Positions 1 through 9,282 of a stretch of 42,282 bases of DNA are shown in pieces (the first letter of the stretch is position 1; each line of letters begins with the position of its first letter). The notes under the pieces were generated by a model. The model was not told where the DNA came from, did no database searches, and saw nothing but the letters and a program-made list of their open reading frames with translations. Position numbers and translations under genes: made by a program. Location of the stretch: NCBI GenBank assembly GCA_947258495.1, contig CAMYIN010000083.1, forward strand, positions 1-42,282. The letters are read 5' to 3'. Source of the DNA: an uncultured Gammaproteobacteria bacterium. Lineage in GTDB: Bacteria > Pseudomonadota > Gammaproteobacteria > Arenicellales > JAANXG01.

Positions 1-849
1 CGCGGCATCATGATCTACTTCGGGCAGGAGAACTGCGCCTACTGCGAGGCACTCATGGAAGTGAATTTCGGCGCCAGGGACATCGCCGAATACACCCAGC
101 GCCACTTCGATGTCATTGATCTGGATATCTGGGGCAGTCGCGAGATCACCGACTTCGACGGCGACCGCTATACCGAACAGGAATTCTCCGTCCTGCAACG
201 CACCAACTTCACGCCGTCGATCCTGTTTTACGACTCGGACAAGACCCTGACGATGCGCCTGGTGGGCTACTACCCGCCGTACCGCTTCCGCGCGGCGCTC
301 GAATACGTGGCGGACGGCCACTACAAAAAGGAAAGCTTCCGCGATTATCTGGCGCGGGCCGACCCGCCCCCCAAGTTCGAGCTGGGGGACCTGAACGAGC
401 GCGATTTCTTTCTGCCGCCGCCGCACATGCTGGACCGGTCCCGGATCCGTGCCCAGCGCCCGTTATTGGTATTCTTCGAGCAAACGGACTGCCACGCCTG
501 CGATATTCTACATAGTGAACCGTTGTCCGATCCGGACGTGATCGTGCAACTGCATCGGTTCGACGTGGTGCAGGTGAACATGCGGTCCGAAGGTCCCATC
601 ATCACCCCCGCGGGAAAAAAGACCACCGCGTCCGTGTGGAGCGACGAACTGGGATTGTTCTTCGCTCCCACGCTGGTGTTTTTCGACGAAGCCGGTAAAG
701 AGGTGTTCCGCATCGCATCGGTGGTGCACGTCTACCGCTTGGCCAAAGTGTTGGAGTACGTCCTGCATCGCGGCTACGAGTCGGACCTCAACTATCAGCA
801 ATGGCACGGACGCCGCCGCGTGGAACGACAGTCCGCCGCATCCAAGTAG
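1..849 (+). CDS. Tandem thioredoxin-fold protein, 5' end outside window
   Basis: The reading frame is open from base 1, so the true start lies upstream and the ATG at 10 is probably internal. Two thioredoxin-like units are visible. The first has CAYC near residue 9 of the ORF and a cis-Pro-type segment (FTPSILFY). The second has CHAC at about residue 162 and APTLVFF later. Two CxxC motifs in one chain resemble SoxW/DsbE-like periplasmic thiol proteins, usually involved in cysteine redox or cytochrome maturation. A signal peptide would lie outside the window and cannot be checked. The gene converges on rlmB with 4 bp between the stops. Thioredoxin fold is secure; the substrate is unknown. Confidence 0.8.
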   Translation, partial: RGIMIYFGQENCAYCEALMEVNFGARDIAEYTQRHFDVIDLDIWGSREITDFDGDRYTEQEFSVLQRTNFTPSILFYDSDKTLTMRLVGYYPPYRFRAALEYVADGHYKKESFRDYLARADPPPKFELGDLNERDFFLPPPHMLDRSRIRAQRPLLVFFEQTDCHACDILHSEPLSDPDVIVQLHRFDVVQVNMRSEGPIITPAGKKTTASVWSDELGLFFAPTLVFFDEAGKEVFRIASVVHVYRLAKVLEYVLHRGYESDLNYQQWHGRRRVERQSAASK

Positions 850-853
850 CAGT

Positions 854-1603
854 CTAGCCGGCGTCCTGTGCGCGTTGACGGCGCGCTTCGAACAGACATA
901 CGCCCGCAGCCACGGAGACGTTCAGACTCGAAACCAGGCCGTGCATGGGAATGCGCACCAGTTCGTCGCAATGCTGCCGTGTGAGCCTCCGGAGACCGCG
1001 GCCCTCGCCGCCGAGCACCAGGGCCAGTGGAACCGTAAACCGGGCGGAATACAACAGGGCGCCGGCGTCGTCGGAGGCACCGAAGATCCAGATACCGTGG
1101 TCCCGAATACGTCGCAATGCGCGGACGAGATTGGTGACTCGAAACACGGGCACCAGTCCGCCGGCCCCGGAAGCGACCTTGTACACCGTGGCATTGAGCG
1201 GACAGGACCGGTCCTTCGGAACGATTACACCATGCGCTCCTGTGGCCTCGGCACAGCGCAGACAGGCACCGAGATTGTGGGGGTCTTGCACGCCGTCCAG
1301 AACGAGGAACAGCGGCGTCTCGTCGAGTTGTTCCAGATGCGCGCCGAGATCGGACTCGTCGCCGATCGCCCGGGCGCGAATTTCCGCGGCAATCCCCTGA
1401 TGGTGCGCGGCGGCCCCCAGCTTTTCCAGTCCGTCGGCATCGATCGGTTCCACCGCAATACGCATGCGACGCGCCTGTGTTTCCAGCTTCGTCAGTCGAT
1501 CGCCTTTACGATTTCGGTCAAACCAGATGCGAATTACACGATCCGGAAATCTGCGGATCGCAGCCTCCACCGTGTGGATGCCGTGAACGATCAACCGCGT
1601 CAT
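854..1603 (-). CDS. rlmB: 23S rRNA (guanosine-2'-O-)-methyltransferase RlmB
   Basis: A SPOUT-class methyltransferase of 249 residues, the normal RlmB length. It uses S-adenosylmethionine to methylate the ribose of G2251 (E. coli numbering) in the peptidyl-transferase P-loop of 23S rRNA. The N-terminal substrate-binding part (IVHGIHTVEAAI) is followed by SPOUT motif 1 (DPHNLGACLRCAEATGA), motif 2 (GGEGRGLRRL) and motif 3 (SLNVSVAAGVCLFE). It starts at an ATG 5 bp after the rnr stop, so it is probably co-transcribed with rnr, as in most gammaproteobacteria. Confidence 0.96.
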   Translation of the reverse strand: MTRLIVHGIHTVEAAIRRFPDRVIRIWFDRNRKGDRLTKLETQARRMRIAVEPIDADGLEKLGAAAHHQGIAAEIRARAIGDESDLGAHLEQLDETPLFLVLDGVQDPHNLGACLRCAEATGAHGVIVPKDRSCPLNATVYKVASGAGGLVPVFRVTNLVRALRRIRDHGIWIFGASDDAGALLYSARFTVPLALVLGGEGRGLRRLTRQHCDELVRIPMHGLVSSLNVSVAAGVCLFEARRQRAQDAG

Positions 1604-1608
1604 GGCAT

Positions 1609-3783
1609 TTACCGCCGCTTTCGCCTTCGCCTTCTTCGGCCCGCGGTGTGATCGATCAGTTCGAAATCGATCTTGGCGGCGTCGAGATCGACGCGCACGA
1701 CCTTGACTGCCAGTTCATCGCCCAGGCTGTAAGTCACCCCGCTGCGCTCGCCCGTCAGCCGATGCCTTGCGGGATCGAAATGAAAATAGTCGTTGCCGAG
1801 TCCGGTAATGTGCACCAGCCCCTCCACATACACCTCCAGCAACTCGACGAAGATTCCGAAATCCGTCACCCCGGAGATAATGCCTCTATATTGCTCGCCG
1901 ATGTGCTCCTGCATGAACTCGGCCTTCAACCATTGCACGACATCGCGCGTGGCTTCATCGGCACGCCGCTCGGTCATTGAGCAGTGATCAGCGACGCGTT
2001 CCAATTCCAAGTCCGGTTCCGATTCCGAGGCATCGCGCAGTTTGCCGGCGGCGGAGCGCTTGAGGGCGCGGTGCACCAACAGGTCGGGATAACGCCGGAT
2101 AGGGGAAGTGAAGTGGGTGTATCGATCGAAGCCCAGCGCGAAGTGTCCGATGCTGCGTGTCGAATAGACGGCCTGTTTCATACTGCGTAACAGCGCGGTC
2201 TGTACGATACGATCGTAGGGCTTGTCCGCGCATTGGGCGACGACCTGAGCAAAATCACCGGGTCCAGGCTCCCGACCCCCCGCCAGCGATAACCCAAATT
2301 CGATGAGATACTTATTGACGTCTTCGATCTTCAGCGGGTCGGGGCTTTCGTGAACCCGAAACAAACCGGGCGAACCACGTGTAAGAAGAACATCCGCGGC
2401 GCAGACGTTGGCCGCCAACATGCAATCTTCGATTAGTTTATGCGCGTCGTTGCGTTCCAGGGGAACGATACGTTCGATCTTACGCTCCTCGTTGAATTCG
2501 ATCTGGGTTTCCGGAAGTTCGAAATCGATGGTGCCGTCGCGAATGCGGCGCGCGCGCAGCGCCTTGGCCAAATCGTATAGCTCCTCCAGGTTCGCGGCCA
2601 GATTGCGATAGCGACCGATGATGTCTTGTTGCCGATCCACCAGGATCGCCGCAACTTCCGTATAGGTGAGGCGCGCCTTCGACTGCATTACCGCTTCGTA
2701 AAACCGATATTTGCCCAGATTGCCTTCCGCATCGACGTTGACCTCACAAACGAAACACAGGCGATCGACATGGGGGTTCAACGAGCACAGCTCGTTGGAC
2801 AGCTTTTCCGGCAGCATCGGGATCACCCGCCCGGGAAAGTACACGGAATTCCCCCGCTCTCGGGCGGCCCGGTCCAACGCCGAAGCGGGAGCCACGTAGT
2901 GCGACGCGTCGGCGATGGCGACAATGAGACGCCAACCTTGCTGCTGCCGCTCGCAATACACCGCGTCGTCGAAATCCCGTGCGTCCTCGCCGTCGATGGT
3001 GACCAGTGCGAGATCACGGAGGTCGGTTCGTGCTTCGAGATGGGCGTTAAGGTCTTCATCCAGTCCACGCACTTGCTCGGTCGCTTCATCGGACCACGCG
3101 TGCGGAAGGTCGTATTTCCGTATCGCGATTTCGATTTCCATGCCGGGCGCCAAGTGTTCGCCCAAAACCTCCGAAATCCGTCCCACGGGTTGTACCTGCT
3201 TGTCGGGCGGTCGGGTGATCTCGGCCACCACGATCTGATGGTTGCGTGCGCCCGACGACTGGTCGGTTGGAATGAGGATGTCTTGACTGATGCGTTGGTC
3301 GTCAGGGATCACAACGCCGATGCCTTTTTCCAGTACGTAGCGCCCGACCACCTGCTTGATGCCGCGTTCCGTGATCGCCACCACCTTTCCTTCCAGGCGC
3401 CCGCGGCCGTCGATGCGGGAGACGCGGGCCACGATCCGATCGCTGTGCAGGACGGTGCGCATCTCCCTCGGGGAGAGATAAAGATCGGGTCCGCCTTTAT
3501 CCGGAATCAAGAACCCGTAGCCATCGGGGTGTCCGCTCACGCGGCCCGGAATCATGTCCATGTGCGACGGCAGCGCATAGCGTCCTTTCCGGTTCTTGAG
3601 CACCAGCCCGTCGGCCTCCATGCGGTCGAGTAAGGCACGGACTTTTTTCTTGTCGTCGGTGTTCCTGACGGCGAAGGCGCGGTACAACGCCGTTTCCGTC
3701 ATCGGTTGACGCCTGTGGCCGAGGTACTGAAGCACTTGCGCTTGCGTGGGAATTCGCTTTACCGTTTTTCTCTTCGTTGACAT
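1609..3783 (-). CDS. rnr: Ribonuclease R
   Basis: A 3'-5' exoribonuclease of the RNB family, about 724 residues (E. coli RNase R is somewhat longer). It degrades structured RNA and takes part in rRNA quality control and tmRNA-linked mRNA decay. From the N-terminus it has a winged-helix region, cold-shock/OB domains (LPSHMDMIPGRVSGHPDGYG), the RNB catalytic domain with the Asp cluster DARDFDDAVYCE, and a C-terminal S1 domain (GIISGVTDFGIFVELLEVYV). It ends in a very basic tail (AGRRRRRRKRR) typical of RNase R. The ORF track starts at a GTG at 3786; the ATG directly after it (3783) is preferred. It is first in an rnr-rlmB operon. Confidence 0.96.
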   Translation of the reverse strand: MSTKRKTVKRIPTQAQVLQYLGHRRQPMTETALYRAFAVRNTDDKKKVRALLDRMEADGLVLKNRKGRYALPSHMDMIPGRVSGHPDGYGFLIPDKGGPDLYLSPREMRTVLHSDRIVARVSRIDGRGRLEGKVVAITERGIKQVVGRYVLEKGIGVVIPDDQRISQDILIPTDQSSGARNHQIVVAEITRPPDKQVQPVGRISEVLGEHLAPGMEIEIAIRKYDLPHAWSDEATEQVRGLDEDLNAHLEARTDLRDLALVTIDGEDARDFDDAVYCERQQQGWRLIVAIADASHYVAPASALDRAARERGNSVYFPGRVIPMLPEKLSNELCSLNPHVDRLCFVCEVNVDAEGNLGKYRFYEAVMQSKARLTYTEVAAILVDRQQDIIGRYRNLAANLEELYDLAKALRARRIRDGTIDFELPETQIEFNEERKIERIVPLERNDAHKLIEDCMLAANVCAADVLLTRGSPGLFRVHESPDPLKIEDVNKYLIEFGLSLAGGREPGPGDFAQVVAQCADKPYDRIVQTALLRSMKQAVYSTRSIGHFALGFDRYTHFTSPIRRYPDLLVHRALKRSAAGKLRDASESEPDLELERVADHCSMTERRADEATRDVVQWLKAEFMQEHIGEQYRGIISGVTDFGIFVELLEVYVEGLVHITGLGNDYFHFDPARHRLTGERSGVTYSLGDELAVKVVRVDLDAAKIDFELIDHTAGRRRRRRKRR

Positions 3784-3834
3784 CACACGCGTCGCTGGTT
3801 AGAGTTCTTCGCCCGTTTTTTTGGCGATGGCCGT

Positions 3835-3921
3835 GCCGAGGTGGCGGAACTGGTAGACGCGCTAGCTTCAGGTGCTAGTGGGGGCAACCCCGTGGAGGTT
3901 CAAGTCCTCTCCTCGGTACCA
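3835..3921 (+). tRNA. tRNA-Leu (anticodon CAG)
   Basis: Class II tRNA of 87 nt. The acceptor arm GCCGAGG pairs with CCTCGGT (G1-U72, as in E. coli leuU), followed by discriminator A and an encoded CCA. The D arm reads TGGCGGAACTGGTAGACGCG. The anticodon stem-loop CTAGC-TTCAGGT-GCTAG gives CAG. A short variable arm (TGGGGGCAACCCCG) and TTCAAGTC in the T loop follow. It lies upstream of and opposite to rnr. Confidence 0.97.
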
Positions 3922-4133
3922 ATTGCACGATGTTCTCTCGCGGTTCCCGCCGCGGAAATAATTGTTTTGAGAATTTGTCAAGACCAACGCGTTGTCCATC
4001 GCCCCATTGTATAGGAATCCGAAGCCGCCCACTTCGAGTACGTTGTAAACATAGGCCCCCGGCCGCCGCTGCGGTAGCACATGCGTACCGTGTAGATGCG
4101 TTGGCGTGCAGTTTCTCCAAATGACGAATTCTA
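3922..4133. other. Intergenic stretch after tRNA-Leu
   Basis: About 210 bp without a convincing gene. The short ORFs listed on both strands have no recognisable composition or ribosome binding site and overlap the tRNA or each other. No clear terminator follows the tRNA. Confidence 0.5.
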
Positions 4134-4147
4134 TTGATCTGAATCAA
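4134..4147 (+). promoter_or_regulatory. Perfect FNR/ANR-type box
   Basis: TTGATCTGAATCAA matches the FNR consensus TTGAT-N4-ATCAA with no mismatch. Its centre is at 4140.5. A good sigma70 -10 hexamer (TAACAT, 4170-4175) lies downstream such that a start at 4182 puts the box at -41.5, the class II activator position. The box precedes no protein gene on the plus strand, but does precede the predicted small RNA below. The alternative is a CRP-like or chance site, but the exact palindrome plus exact spacing makes chance less likely. Confidence 0.75.
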
Positions 4148-4169
4148 GTCATGAAGGCGGCACCGGGCT

Positions 4170-4175
4170 TAACAT
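4170..4175 (+). promoter_or_regulatory. -10 hexamer of the FNR-type promoter
   Basis: TAACAT (4 of 6 matches to TATAAT) lies at -12 to -7 relative to a predicted start at 4182. No good -35 hexamer is seen, which is usual where FNR overlaps the -35 region. Confidence 0.6.
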
Positions 4176-4181
4176 TTTACA

Positions 4182-4336
4182 CGGGACGATAGCTCACCGC
4201 GCTGCTGGCGCCACGATGGGTTGACAGTCCCCGTCGCCATGTAAACCCCCCGGGCGATAAGGCCCGAAGCGCAGAAACATGGCAAATGGAAAAGACACCA
4301 GCAGCAAAGCCCCGCTCTAGAGTGGGGCTTTGTCTT
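4182..4336 (+). ncRNA. Candidate FNR-controlled small RNA, ~155 nt, unidentified family
   Basis: The segment runs from the predicted FNR-dependent start to an intrinsic terminator. By eye it folds into a closed structure. An outer 8-bp helix GCTGCTGG (4201-4208) pairs with CCAGCAGC (4298-4305). An inner 7-bp helix GCCATGT (4236-4242) pairs with ACATGGC (4277-4283). Inside that is a CGGGC/GCCCG hairpin (4251-4266), and a further hairpin lies at 4213-4234. A C-rich single-stranded run (AAACCCCC) precedes the inner hairpin and could pair with G-rich ribosome binding sites. I do not recognise an Rfam family. By analogy with FnrS of E. coli or PhrS of Pseudomonas it could be an anaerobically induced regulator. 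Hfq is encoded in this window. A riboswitch-like leader is an alternative, but no suitable gene follows. Confidence 0.6.
4306..4336 (+). terminator. Intrinsic terminator of the candidate sRNA
   Basis: AAAGCCCCGCTCTAGAGTGG continues to GGCTTT as a near-perfect 26-nt palindrome with one G-T pair, followed by TTTGTCTT. The outer helix of the sRNA ends directly before it (4305), so the two structures are adjacent rather than competing. Confidence 0.75.
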
Positions 4337-4416
4337 ATGCCATCCTCCACCGCGTCTACACACGCGCAGCTTGGCCACAAATGCCGTTGCCCGGCGGTCG
4401 ATCTGGTCTAAGCTGA

Positions 4417-4620
4417 TTGTATAAGCAAAATAATTCCAAAATCGGTACGACGCACAATCGGGGGTGTCTTGTGGGAATTTTGCTGAGCGTAATTGGGATC
4501 GCGGTCGTGCTCATGGTGTATGTGTTCTGCGCCGCCGCACGCATCTTCCTCTCGGATCCCGACGAAAAACACCGTGCTTGCGTTGGCGACAAGCCGGCGA
4601 TGCCGAAACTTCGCTTCTAG
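4417..4620 (+). CDS. Possible small single-span membrane protein
   Basis: A 67-codon ORF opening with TTG. It encodes a short polar N-terminus, a strong hydrophobic stretch (VGILLSVIGIAVVLMVYVFC, about residues 19-38) and a short polar tail. An internal GTG near 4471 would leave mostly the membrane span. No convincing ribosome binding site precedes either start, and I recognise no family. The hydrophobic run is the only support. It may be a chance ORF in an intergenic region rich in mobile elements. Confidence 0.25.
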   Translation: MYKQNNSKIGTTHNRGCLVGILLSVIGIAVVLMVYVFCAAARIFLSDPDEKHRACVGDKPAMPKLRF

Positions 4621-4880
4621 TTGCTGACGCCAAAGCAGGACCCAGGCAGAAATCCCGTTGTTACAACTGCGGGTCCAGGTATCGGGCGGCGGGGCGCCGT
4701 GCGGGTCACCGCGGAAATGGGTAAGTGCACACACAATAACTGCCGTTTCCGCCCCGCGATTGGCGCGCGCCGTGGCGCGAGCATCGGCCGGAGGGCCCCT
4801 GTCTGCCGGAAGTGGCCGCCCATCATCCAACAGTTGCTCCGTCTCCCGATCGCGCTAAATTAGATAATAGACTTGGTTCA
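4621..4880. other. Intergenic stretch, nothing recognised
   Basis: About 260 bp GC-rich sequence without a supported gene. Its 3' end has an AT-rich TAGATAAT, which could be a -10 region for a short transcript ending at the terminator at 4932-4959. Confidence 0.4.
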
Positions 4881-4902
4881 GGACACCTTCCTCAGACACC
4901 CC
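4881..4902 (+). repeat. Left terminal inverted repeat
   Basis: Perfect 22-bp inverted match to 5380-5401. Confidence 0.8.
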
Positions 4903-4931
4903 CACCCTTGTATCTGAATCAGGCTATTGGG

Positions 4932-4959
4932 ACCCCCGATTTCGTTCGGGGGTTTTTTT
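4932..4959 (+). terminator. Strong intrinsic terminator
   Basis: ACCCCCGA pairs with TCGGGGGT around a TTTCGT loop and is followed directly by seven T residues. No gene immediately upstream needs it, so it suggests a short transcript within this region or a terminator carried by the element. Confidence 0.75.
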
Positions 4960-4978
4960 ATCGCGGAACCAGACCCCC

Positions 4979-5126
4979 TGCGTGGGCACGGGGTGGAACG
5001 CGATGCCGGCACGCTATCGTGCGGGCCACGGACGAGGTCGGTTGCGTCTCCGCCGACAGACGGCCGATAACCGTGTGTCCCGGCGTAGCCGGGATGATCG
5101 CCCGCTTATGAACGCGGGGAGTCTCA
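4979..5126 (+). repeat. Structured repeat, copy 1
   Basis: About 148 nt that align with 5483-5627. The shared core is ACGCTATCGTGCGGGCCACG followed by GACGAGG. Three hairpins are conserved in order: GCCGGCACG-CTAT-CGTGCGGGC, CCCGGC-GTA-GCCGGG, and CCCGC...GCGGG. This copy lies inside the MITE-like element. No coding potential. Confidence 0.7.
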
Positions 5127-5332
5127 AGGACCCGTGATCCCGTCCGCGTCACCCAGGTGTCGGAAATGGTCACCGCGGTACCAGCGGACGCACCCTGTAG
5201 GACCTCAAAATGAATATCACAATGCCTTCTAAGCCGCTGTTAGTGTGCGCGTTTATAGGATTTTACCGTGCGTTCTCACTATTTGGCACGGTTCATGCTT
5301 TTACCTAACAGCAACCACGAATCTTTCCAGAT

Positions 5333-5350
5333 GGGGTGTCTGAGGAAGGT
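5333..5350 (-). repeat. Third copy of the terminal repeat
   Basis: GGGGTGTCTGAGGAAGGT, same orientation as the right terminal repeat 47 bp further on, with the next bases diverged. Confidence 0.7.
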
Positions 5351-5379
5351 TTCCCGGGGGGCGAATGGGGTGGTGTCCC

Positions 5380-5401
5380 GGGGTGTCTGAGGAAGGTGTC
5401 C
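5380..5401 (-). repeat. Right terminal inverted repeat
   Basis: Exact inverted copy of 4881-4902. Confidence 0.8.
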
Positions 5402-5425
5402 CAAAGCGTTTAGCGGGGATCCCTA

Positions 5426-5464
5426 GGGGATATCTGAAACGGCGTATGCATTTCAGGTATCCCC
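5426..5464. repeat. Long 14-bp hairpin
   Basis: GGGGATATCTGAAA and TTTCAGGTATCCCC form a 14-bp helix with one T-G pair and an 11-nt loop. It is followed by TTTACTTAT, so it may act as a weak terminator on the plus strand. It lies between the MITE-like element and repeat copy 2. Confidence 0.6.
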
Positions 5465-5482
5465 TTTACTTATCGCCTGCAT

Positions 5483-5627
5483 CCCGTACGTGAGCACGGG
5501 GACGGACGCGAAGCCCGCACGCTATCGTGCGGGCCACGGACGAGGCCGATTGCGGCAAACGCCCGAGCCCCGTGTATCGCGGCGCAGCCGGGATGATTCC
5601 CGCGCATGGGCGCGGGGATAGTCAATA
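5483..5627 (+). repeat. Structured repeat, copy 2
   Basis: Second copy of the ~145-nt repeat, directly downstream of the purA 3' end and outside the MITE-like element. Its first hairpin is perfect (GCCCGCACG-CTAT-CGTGCGGGC, 5513-5534), and the last is CCCGCGC-ATGG-GCGCGGG. It may serve as a 3' structure for the purA transcript read from the other strand. Confidence 0.7.
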
Positions 5628-5661
5628 CTTCACGTAGCCCCGATCCCGCACGGCTCCGCCG

Positions 5662-8147
<2,486 letters not shown>

Positions 8148-8177
8148 TCACCCCCGCAGCGCAACGATCATGAAGCG

Positions 8178-8372
8178 TCAGTGTTTGACGAAGTACAAGA
8201 CGGCGAGGCCTGCGGACATGCTGGCAAAACCCATAATGCGTAATTGCCGGTCACTCAAGCCATCGATAACGGTGAGTATCCGCCTCAGACCTCCGGGATT
8301 AAGAAATGGGAAAATTCCTTCGAACACCAATACCAGCGCGAGCGCCGCCCAAAGATCCTGCCACGCAATCAT
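8178..8372 (-). CDS. DUF2065 family small membrane protein
   Basis: A 64-residue protein with two hydrophobic segments (LWAALALVLVFEGIFPFLNP and FASMSAGLAVLYFVK) around a polar middle (LRRILTVIDGLSDRQLRIMG). This is the DUF2065/YjeT pattern, and E. coli yjeT also lies downstream of hflC. It is an inner membrane protein of unknown function. The gaps of 43 bp to hflC and 30 bp to hisZ fit one operon. Confidence 0.88.
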   Translation of the reverse strand: MIAWQDLWAALALVLVFEGIFPFLNPGGLRRILTVIDGLSDRQLRIMGFASMSAGLAVLYFVKH

Positions 8373-8415
8373 TGATCAGCGAAACGCGATCCGGCACCGG
8401 AGTTATTATTACCGA

Positions 8416-9282
8416 TTACGGAGTCGTCTTCTTGAAATACCGGAAAAATTCAGAATCGGGCTCGATCACAAGCAGATCGCTTTCGCTTTGGAATGTCTCT
8501 TTGTAAGCATTGAGACTGCGATACAAACCGTAGAACTCCCGATCGCGGCCGAAAGAGTCGGCGTAAACCGCGGTCGCGGTCGCGTCGCCTTCACCGCGTA
8601 TCCTTTCCGCATCGCGGAACGCGTTCGCCAAGGTAATTTCCCGTTTCCGCTCGGCTTCTGCGCGTATCTTCTCTGCTTCCTCGGCGCCTTGAGCGCGCAG
8701 CTCCTTGGCGACCCGCGAGCGTTCCGCATCCATTCGTTTGTACACCCGTTCACTGATTTCAGGGTCCCAGTCCACGCGCTTCAACCGGACGTCGACCACC
8801 TCCACGCCGATCTCGCGCGCCTGCTCGTCCGTCGCCCTCTGCACCACCGCCATGATCTTAGCCCGATCGCCGGAGATGACCTCTTGTACACTGCGCTTAC
8901 CAAACTCCTCACGAAGGCTGTCGTTTACGCGTTGCGCCAATCGCGCACGAGCACTGGAAATCAGGCCGCTCACGGTAACGTAGTATTTGGCTACGTCGCG
9001 AATACGCCATTTCACGAACGAATCGACCACAAGATTTTTCTTCTCCACGGTCAAATAGCGCTCAGCCGCAGCGTCCATAGTTTGAATGCGCCCGTCGAAT
9101 TTCCTGACATTTTCTATGAAGGGTACCTTAAAATGTATTCCGGGAATGTCGTCTGAGCGTATAATTTTTCCAAAACGGAATACGATCGCTTTTTCGCGTT
9201 CGTCTACGGTATATAACGCCGAAGCCGCACCGGCAGCGATGAGAAACAGAAATATCAGTCCAGCTAGCAGCTTCGTGTTCAT
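8416..9282 (-). CDS. hflC: FtsH modulator HflC
   Basis: A 288-residue SPFH/prohibitin-family protein. One N-terminal membrane span (LLAGLIFLFLIAAGAASALY) is followed by the SPFH domain (YTVDEREKAIVFRFGKI) and a long charged, coiled-coil helix (ELRAQGAEEAEKIRAEAERK). With HflK it forms the membrane cage that surrounds FtsH and controls its proteolysis of membrane proteins. Its ATG overlaps the hflK stop (ATGA), suggesting translational coupling and equal synthesis. Confidence 0.96.
   Translation of the reverse strand: MNTKLLAGLIFLFLIAAGAASALYTVDEREKAIVFRFGKIIRSDDIPGIHFKVPFIENVRKFDGRIQTMDAAAERYLTVEKKNLVVDSFVKWRIRDVAKYYVTVSGLISSARARLAQRVNDSLREEFGKRSVQEVISGDRAKIMAVVQRATDEQAREIGVEVVDVRLKRVDWDPEISERVYKRMDAERSRVAKELRAQGAEEAEKIRAEAERKREITLANAFRDAERIRGEGDATATAVYADSFGRDREFYGLYRSLNAYKETFQSESDLLVIEPDSEFFRYFKKTTP

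Larger units (their letters stand above)
4881..5401. mobile_element. ~520-bp MITE-like element with perfect terminal inverted repeats
   Basis: The 22 bases at 4881-4902 (starting GGACACCTTCCTCAGACA) are repeated exactly, inverted, at 5380-5401. A third, shorter copy of the right end lies just inside it at 5333-5350. No transposase is encoded. The interior contains an intrinsic terminator, one copy of the structured ~145-nt repeat, and an 8-bp inverted pair GCTGTTAG/CTAACAGC at about 5232-5312. No clear target duplication was seen. It is most simply a non-autonomous element or the relic of one; nested insertions are an alternative reading of the third end. Confidence 0.6.

Noticed and set aside
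2626-3633. 335-residue plus-strand ORF opposite rnr (and similar long ORFs opposite dnaX, guaA, amiC)
   Set aside because: High-GC genes give long open antisense frames; the minus-strand genes are clear.
4182-4336. A known riboswitch class (cyclic di-GMP, cobalamin, TPP, SAM)
   Set aside because: None of the conserved cores I know fits, and no plausible gene follows in the same orientation.
5232-5312. Integron attC-like site from GCTGTTAG ... CTAACAGC
   Set aside because: The order of the GTT and AAC half-sites is opposite to that of attC, and no integrase or cassette is present.
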